From positions 1-11,516 of the forward strand of contig JACOVP010000044.1 of the NCBI GenBank assembly GCA_016177265.1: a stretch of 11,516 nt of DNA, written 5' to 3'. Position 1 is the first letter of the stretch, and each line of letters opens with the position of its first letter. Below, piece by piece: positions 7,540-11,516 of the stretch. The notes below the pieces were generated by a model. It was given only the letters and a program-made list of their open reading frames with translations. It ran no database searches and had not been told where the DNA came from. The translations under genes and the position numbers were made by a program. Source of the stretch: Candidatus Woesearchaeota archaeon (lineage in GTDB: Archaea > Nanobdellota > Nanobdellia > SCGC-AAA011-G17 > UBA489).

Positions 7540-10116
7540 ATGATCAGTTTTTTGGAGAAACCGCATACGAAGGAAGCTGTAGAGAGATTACTACATCCGT
7601 TAGTGAGACAGTGGTTTTTTTCTAAGTTCAAAGAATTCTCATTACCGCAGCTGTATGGAGTCAAGGAAGTGCATGAGAGAAGTAATTTGATGGTGGTAGC
7701 GCCAACAGGAGGGACAAAAACGTTGACCGCTCATCTTGCAATCCTCAATGAACTTGTTCGTTTAGCAGATATTGGAAAACTGGAAGAAAGAGTGTATGCT
7801 GTCTACATTTCACCTCTAAAGGCACTTAACGCCGATGTTTTTGTGAATTTACAACAGCCTTTGGCAGAAATACAAGCGCTAGCACAACAGCACCACAAAA
7901 CCTTTGATATCCGTGTAGGATTACGGACTGGGGATACAACTGCCTACGAAAAACAGAAAATGCTGAAAAAATCACCACATATTTTGATTACCACGCCAGA
8001 ATCTTTAGCATTGATCTTGTCGAGCACTAAGTTTAGAGAATTGCTCAGGAATATTGATTGGTGCATCGTGGATGAACTCCATGCGCTCTGCGAAAATAAA
8101 CGAGGTGTGCATTTGTCTCTTTCTCTAGAACGCTTACAAGAACTAGCGCCTGAGATGACCAGAGTTGGATTATCAGCAACAGTTGAACCTCTACAAGATG
8201 TAGCGAAGTTTTTAGTGGGCAACAGAGATTGCAGAATTGCGAATGTGCAGTTTTTGAAGAAATATGATCTCCAAGTACTAAGTCCACTGCCGGATTTGAT
8301 TGACACGACACACTATAAACTGCATCATGCATTGTATACCTTGCTTGATAACCTCATTCAAGAACATAAAACTACACTCATCTTTACTAATACAAGAGCA
8401 GGTACAGAACGTGTTGTGCATCATCTGAAAGAAAAGTTTCCCAGCAAATATGTCGAGAATATTGGAGCGCATCATGGGAGCTTGAGCAAGAAACATCGGT
8501 TAGACATTGAGCAACGATTACGGGAAGGGAAACTAAAGGTCTGTGCGACATCAACATCTTTGGAGTTAGGAATTGACATTGGCTATATTGATTTAGTCAT
8601 TTGCTTAGGAAGTCCGAAATCTGTTGCTCGCTTCGCCCAGCGCGCGGGTAGGTCAGGTCATCGGCTTCATGAAACTGTTAAAGGAAAACTTATTCCGATG
8701 GATAGAGACGATTTGATTGAATGTTCTGTGCTATTAAAACACGCGCTTGAGAAGAAGATTGATACTCTTCATATCCCAGAAAATTGTTTGGATGTGTTGG
8801 CACAGCAGATTTATGGGATGGCGATTGCTGATCGGTGGCAGATGAAAGACCTGTTCAAAGTTATTAGGAGAAGTTACTGCTATCGAACGTTGTCAGAACA
8901 AGATTTTTTGGAAGTGGTGAAGTATTTAGCAGGAGAGTATGCAAGCTTGGAAGATAGACATATTTACGCGAAGATCTGGTACGATGAAAAGACGCATGAA
9001 ATTGGCAGACGTGGGAAAATGGGAAGGGTTATCTACATGACCAATATTGGCACTATTCCAGATCAGACAAGGATTATAGTAAAGATACAAGAGCATATTG
9101 TTGGCTTTTTGGATGAACCATTCTTGGAACGGTTAAAACGCGGAGATATTTTTGTGTTGGGCGGCAATACGTATGAATTTCTGTTTGCGCGGGGGATGGT
9201 GGCACAAGTGCGGGCAGCAGAAGGAAAATCACCAACAGTTCCATCGTGGTTTTCAGAGCAATTGCCGTTGAGTTTTGATTTAGCGATGGCCATTCAGAAA
9301 TTTCGAAGACTCATGGAAGACCAGTTCTTGAACAAAAAAACAAAGGATGAAATGTTACAGTTTCTTCATGATTATCTCTATGTTGATAAAAATGCAGCTG
9401 AAGCCATCTATTATTATTTCAAAGAACAACAAATGTTTGCCCAGATACCACATGATAAAAAACTCTTAGTGGAATTTTACCAAGATGAACAGCAGGGAAA
9501 GAAGTTCGTTGTCTTTCACACGTTATATGGCAGGAGAGTCAATGATGTATTGAGCAGGGCAATTGGGTTTGCTATTTCACGTTTGCAACATCGAGATGTT
9601 GAACTGGGGATTACTGATAATGGATTTTATGTTGCTTCGGAAAAACCAACGCAAGTGTTACGTGCCTTGGAGGCGTTGCAGAAAGAAGATTTATGGAGCG
9701 TCATGAAATTGGCGTTGGAAAAAACTGAAGTGCTGAGGAGAAGATTCCGGCATTGCGCAGGACGAGCATTGATGATCTTACGGATGTATAAAGGTGAAGA
9801 GAAGAGAGTAGGAAGGCAGCAAGTTAGTAGCATGATTTTATTGAATGCTGTTCGGCGGATTAGTGATGAATTCTCGATATTGAAGGAAGCAAGGAGAGAA
9901 GTGCTGGAAGATCTAATGGATATTGAGCATGCGGCTGAGGTATTAGCATTGATTAAGGAAGGAAAGATAGAGATTAAACAATTTCACACTCCTTTACCAA
10001 GCCCGTTTGCATTTAATTTAGTGACACAGGGATATACAGATATCTTGAAGATGGAAGACAAGGTCGAATTCATCAGGAGAATGCATCAACAAGTCCTGGC
10101 GAAGATTTGGCAATAG
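7540..10116 (+). CDS. lhr: Lhr-family superfamily 2 ATP-dependent helicase
   Basis: This 858-residue protein has an archaeal Lhr layout. RecA domain 1 (about 20-230) has motif I at 54-61 (APTGGTKT), the SPLKALN motif at 91-97, TTPESL at 151-156, DELH at 178-181 and SAT at 212-214. RecA domain 2 (about 240-400) has IFTNTRAGTE (281-290), TSLELGID (339-346) and QRAGRSGH (367-374). A winged-helix region (about 405-485) and the Lhr-specific beta domain follow, with TNIGTIPD at 501-508. The C-terminus has the family's PLPSPFAFNL. Lhr proteins are 3'-5' DNA translocases and helicases linked to DNA repair. Motif I is unusual: the Gly before the catalytic Lys60 is Thr59 (GSGKT in most homologues). The gene has its own promoter, and its stop codon directly abuts the stop of the convergent DUF2203 gene. 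A phosphoesterase of a type that accompanies Lhr lies 530 bases downstream. Confidence 0.93.
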   Translation: MISFLEKPHTKEAVERLLHPLVRQWFFSKFKEFSLPQLYGVKEVHERSNLMVVAPTGGTKTLTAHLAILNELVRLADIGKLEERVYAVYISPLKALNADVFVNLQQPLAEIQALAQQHHKTFDIRVGLRTGDTTAYEKQKMLKKSPHILITTPESLALILSSTKFRELLRNIDWCIVDELHALCENKRGVHLSLSLERLQELAPEMTRVGLSATVEPLQDVAKFLVGNRDCRIANVQFLKKYDLQVLSPLPDLIDTTHYKLHHALYTLLDNLIQEHKTTLIFTNTRAGTERVVHHLKEKFPSKYVENIGAHHGSLSKKHRLDIEQRLREGKLKVCATSTSLELGIDIGYIDLVICLGSPKSVARFAQRAGRSGHRLHETVKGKLIPMDRDDLIECSVLLKHALEKKIDTLHIPENCLDVLAQQIYGMAIADRWQMKDLFKVIRRSYCYRTLSEQDFLEVVKYLAGEYASLEDRHIYAKIWYDEKTHEIGRRGKMGRVIYMTNIGTIPDQTRIIVKIQEHIVGFLDEPFLERLKRGDIFVLGGNTYEFLFARGMVAQVRAAEGKSPTVPSWFSEQLPLSFDLAMAIQKFRRLMEDQFLNKKTKDEMLQFLHDYLYVDKNAAEAIYYYFKEQQMFAQIPHDKKLLVEFYQDEQQGKKFVVFHTLYGRRVNDVLSRAIGFAISRLQHRDVELGITDNGFYVASEKPTQVLRALEALQKEDLWSVMKLALEKTEVLRRRFRHCAGRALMILRMYKGEEKRVGRQQVSSMILLNAVRRISDEFSILKEARREVLEDLMDIEHAAEVLALIKEGKIEIKQFHTPLPSPFAFNLVTQGYTDILKMEDKVEFIRRMHQQVLAKIWQ

Positions 10117-10596
10117 TTATTTTCTGAGAACAGAAATTTTCTTGGGTGTCTGCTTCTTTACAGCTTTCCTCTCTCTTCTGCTCTGTTGTATGTGAAACTT
10201 ATCTTTCTGCAAATCATGGATAGACCTTCGTCCCTGATAACCGTCGTCAGCCTCGTGCCAAAAACGAATAGTATCTTCACCTAAGCACCAGCAGAGAAAG
10301 ATTTCTCGTCCTTCAAACGTAGAACGAAAGTCAATGAGCCCCTGATTTAAGTCACGAACGATGACGCCTTTCTTCTCTACTTTTTCCAACTCTTGATATA
10401 GCAAGTACGATGCGTGATGGAATTCCTTCTCGAACACACGCTGGATTTTGTCATCTTGCTCTGGATCATCATGCTGGATATCGATGCTGTCCAAGAACAA
10501 CAACTGCCTTTGCAATCGATTAATTTTTCGAAGGTGTTTTTGCACTTCAGGCAGCATTAAACGGGCTTGTTCCAGCGTAAAAAACGTTCGTTTCAC
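10117..10596 (-). CDS. DUF2203 family protein
   Basis: This 159-residue protein shows the DUF2203 (PF09969) pattern end to end: FTLEQARLMLPEVQ at residues 6-19, a helical, coiled-coil-like middle, and the diagnostic block IVRDLNQGLIDF, GREIFLCWCLGED, IRFWHEADDGYQGRR. The family has no assigned function. A Lys/Arg-rich tail after residue 125 extends past the conserved block and might contact nucleic acid, which is inferred. The start is a GTG. It is chosen because a consensus TTTATATA box on the same strand is centred 28.5 bases upstream, and the ATG nearby at 10604 is out of frame. The gene sits convergent to Lhr with no gap and divergent from the phosphoesterase, so it is embedded between two probable partners on the opposite strand. 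Confidence 0.9.
   Translation of the reverse strand: MKRTFFTLEQARLMLPEVQKHLRKINRLQRQLLFLDSIDIQHDDPEQDDKIQRVFEKEFHHASYLLYQELEKVEKKGVIVRDLNQGLIDFRSTFEGREIFLCWCLGEDTIRFWHEADDGYQGRRSIHDLQKDKFHIQQSRRERKAVKKQTPKKISVLRK
10121..10143 (+). terminator. Hairpin plus T-tract after the Lhr gene
   Basis: Four bases after the Lhr stop codon, TTTCTG and CAGAAA can pair around an AGAA loop, followed by TTTTCTT. This resembles an intrinsic terminator for + strand transcription. It lies inside the last codons of the DUF2203 gene, and only the + strand reading has the trailing T run. The stem is short and AT-rich, so the call is tentative. Confidence 0.4.
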
Positions 10597-10620
10597 GATA
10601 CCATAATGTATTTGAACACC

Positions 10621-10628
10621 TATATAAA
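10621..10628 (-). promoter_or_regulatory. TATA box of the DUF2203 gene (shared, bidirectional element)
   Basis: On the - strand this is a perfect TTTATATA preceded by GAATA. The centre (10624.5) is 28.5 bases from the GTG at 10596, which predicts a leaderless or nearly leaderless mRNA. The same bases read TATATAAA on the + strand. Confidence 0.65.
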
Positions 10629-10630
10629 TA
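10621..10630 (+). promoter_or_regulatory. TATA box of the phosphoesterase gene (shared, bidirectional element)
   Basis: TATATAAATA on the + strand ends 17 bases before the ATG at 10648. The first eight bases are centred 23.5 bases from that codon, close to the spacing at the other promoters here. No other TATA-like element lies near the divergent starts, so one element probably serves both directions. Confidence 0.5.
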
Positions 10631-10647
10631 TTCTGCTTATGGAGCTT

Positions 10648-11328
10648 ATGCGTGGTTTAAGGATAGTGGATTTAGCATTGCAGTATAAAGACTATTTAAT
10701 CATTGGTGATTTGCAACTAGGCTATGAACAGGCACTGCAGAGAAAAGGAGTATTGGTACCTAAATTTCAGTTTCACGACATTAGAGAACGATTAGCGAAA
10801 ATTTTTAAGAAAGTTAAAGTGAAAAAACTCATCATTAATGGTGATATCAAGCATGAATTCGGCATTATTTCTGAACAGGAATGGCGAGAAATTCTACAGT
10901 TCTTTGATTTTTGTCTGCAGCACGTTACAGAGATTATCCTGGTAAAGGGGAATCATGATTTGGTGATTGCTCCGGTAGCTCGCAAAAGAAACATTCATGT
11001 CGTTGATTTTTATCGTGTTGATGATGTGCTCATTTTCCATGGGCATAAACTCCTTCGAGAGAAAGCAAAAATCTTAGTTATTGGGCATGAACATCCAGCA
11101 GTCAGTTTTCGAGAACGACAAGGTGAGAAGTTTAAGTGTTTCTTGGTGGGCAAGTGGAAACAATGCATGTTACTTGTTATGCCCTCCTTTAATCCATTGA
11201 CGGAGGGAAGTGATATTACGAAAGAACGGTTTTTGAGTCCGTACTTGAAAGAAGGTGTAGAAGATTTTTCTGTGTATGTGGTAGAAGACACAGTCTATTC
11301 GTTTGGGAAAGTTAAGGATTTGTTGTAA
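10648..11328 (+). CDS. Calcineurin-like metallophosphoesterase, MJ0037-type, probable Lhr partner nuclease
   Basis: The product is 226 residues from the ATG at 10648 (229 from 10639). A longer frame opens at 10567 but is rejected because it would contain the TATA element and overlap the divergent gene. Motifs in order: GDLQLGYE (20-27), NGDIKHEFG (63-71), KGNHD (99-103), FHGHK (129-133) and GHEHPAVSF (145-153). These form the two-metal site of the family. The C-terminal FNPLTEG, FLSPYL and FGKVKDLL are typical of archaeal members. Position 23 is Gln where the DxH motif normally has a metal-binding His. Bacterial relatives encoded beside Lhr are manganese-dependent nucleases, so a DNA or RNA end-processing role is plausible but inferred. 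The 3' end overlaps the convergent glycosyltransferase gene by 17 bases. Confidence 0.88.
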   Translation: MRGLRIVDLALQYKDYLIIGDLQLGYEQALQRKGVLVPKFQFHDIRERLAKIFKKVKVKKLIINGDIKHEFGIISEQEWREILQFFDFCLQHVTEIILVKGNHDLVIAPVARKRNIHVVDFYRVDDVLIFHGHKLLREKAKILVIGHEHPAVSFRERQGEKFKCFLVGKWKQCMLLVMPSFNPLTEGSDITKERFLSPYLKEGVEDFSVYVVEDTVYSFGKVKDLL

Positions 11329-11516
11329 ACTTTTGCACTACTCCAGGATTAAACCCTTTTTGCGCATCTGCAAACAACCCTGATGGTTTGCCCGATAGCA
11401 GGTGCTTGCATTTAACCTTCGTATCTACATAGATCTTGAAGCCGTGATGTAATGCATCATTGCAAAACCACAAATCGTCGTGACAATTGACTGATGTATC
11501 TGCACGGAACTTGACT
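11312..11516 (-). CDS. Glycosyltransferase-like protein (GT-A, family 2 type), 3' end only
   Basis: A 67-residue open frame enters from the right edge and ends at a TAA (11312-11314). The peptide FRADTSVNCHDDLWFC, then ALHHGFKIYVDTKVKCKHL, matches the end of GT-A glycosyltransferases. In those proteins an acidic ED/DD-x-x-FC segment carries the catalytic base and is followed by a G-F-K-I-Y-V-D strand and a metal-binding His. D14/D15 (first visible residue counted as 1) are candidates for the acidic motif and H39 for the metal ligand. A role in glycan or S-layer glycosylation would fit the sequon-rich surface protein upstream, but the distance is large and this is only suggestive. The N-terminal donor-binding half lies outside the window, so the subfamily cannot be named. 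Confidence 0.6.
   Translation of the reverse strand, partial: VKFRADTSVNCHDDLWFCNDALHHGFKIYVDTKVKCKHLLSGKPSGLFADAQKGFNPGVVQKFTTNP

Noticed and set aside
7524..7544. Direct repeat GCCATGAT with 13-base period giving two ATGs at the Lhr start
   Set aside because: The first ATG (7527) is out of frame, ends after about 31 codons, and is too close to the TATA box. Only the second fits Lhr. The repeat is too short to interpret.
10567..10647. Longer N-terminus of the phosphoesterase starting at 10567
   Set aside because: It would overlap the divergent DUF2203 start and contain the TATA element, and the extra residues match nothing in the family.
1..11516. CRISPR array, tRNA/rRNA genes or insertion sequence
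   Set aside because: No spaced direct repeats, no tRNA-like cloverleaf and no transposase-like reading frame were recognised on either strand.

Overview
The window looks like part of an archaeal chromosome, most likely from a DPANN lineage such as Woesearchaeota. The signs are TATA/BRE promoters placed for leaderless transcripts, an archaeal-length Lhr helicase, an MJ0037-like phosphoesterase, and a very large secreted protein with PKD domains and a C-terminal membrane anchor. The phylum is inferred from protein style and was not tested. Coding density is high: five complete genes and two genes cut by the window edges.

Left part (1-7088, + strand), cell surface. The 3' part of a secreted beta-propeller protein (PF09826-like; the gene continues off the left edge) is followed after 52 bases by its own TATA promoter and a 1774-residue surface protein. 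That protein has a signal peptide, a small beta domain, a four-Cys motif, a glycosidase-like body, two copies of a [PKD + FDF] two-domain unit, an Ig/cadherin-like domain, a calcium-binding thrombospondin-3 repeat, a poly-Gly linker, a second small beta domain and one C-terminal transmembrane helix.

Middle (7113-7539). A small UPF0175-family gene on the - strand, of the type often treated as an antitoxin, has no visible toxin partner. About 200 bases of intergenic DNA separate it from Lhr and hold two divergent promoters and a 12-bp palindrome.

Right part (7540-11516), nucleic acid processing. An Lhr-family superfamily 2 helicase (+) abuts a convergent DUF2203 gene (-) with no bases between the stop codons. 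DUF2203 and a calcineurin-like phosphoesterase (+) diverge from what looks like one shared TATA element. Lhr and this kind of phosphoesterase are known genomic partners in bacterial repair clusters, so the neighbourhood suggests a helicase-nuclease pair. Both proteins carry a substitution at a core motif position (Walker A Gly to Thr; metal-site His to Gln). The 3' end of a probable GT-A glycosyltransferase enters from the right edge on the - strand and overlaps the phosphoesterase end by 17 bases.

No RNA genes, CRISPR arrays, insertion sequences or integration sites were seen.
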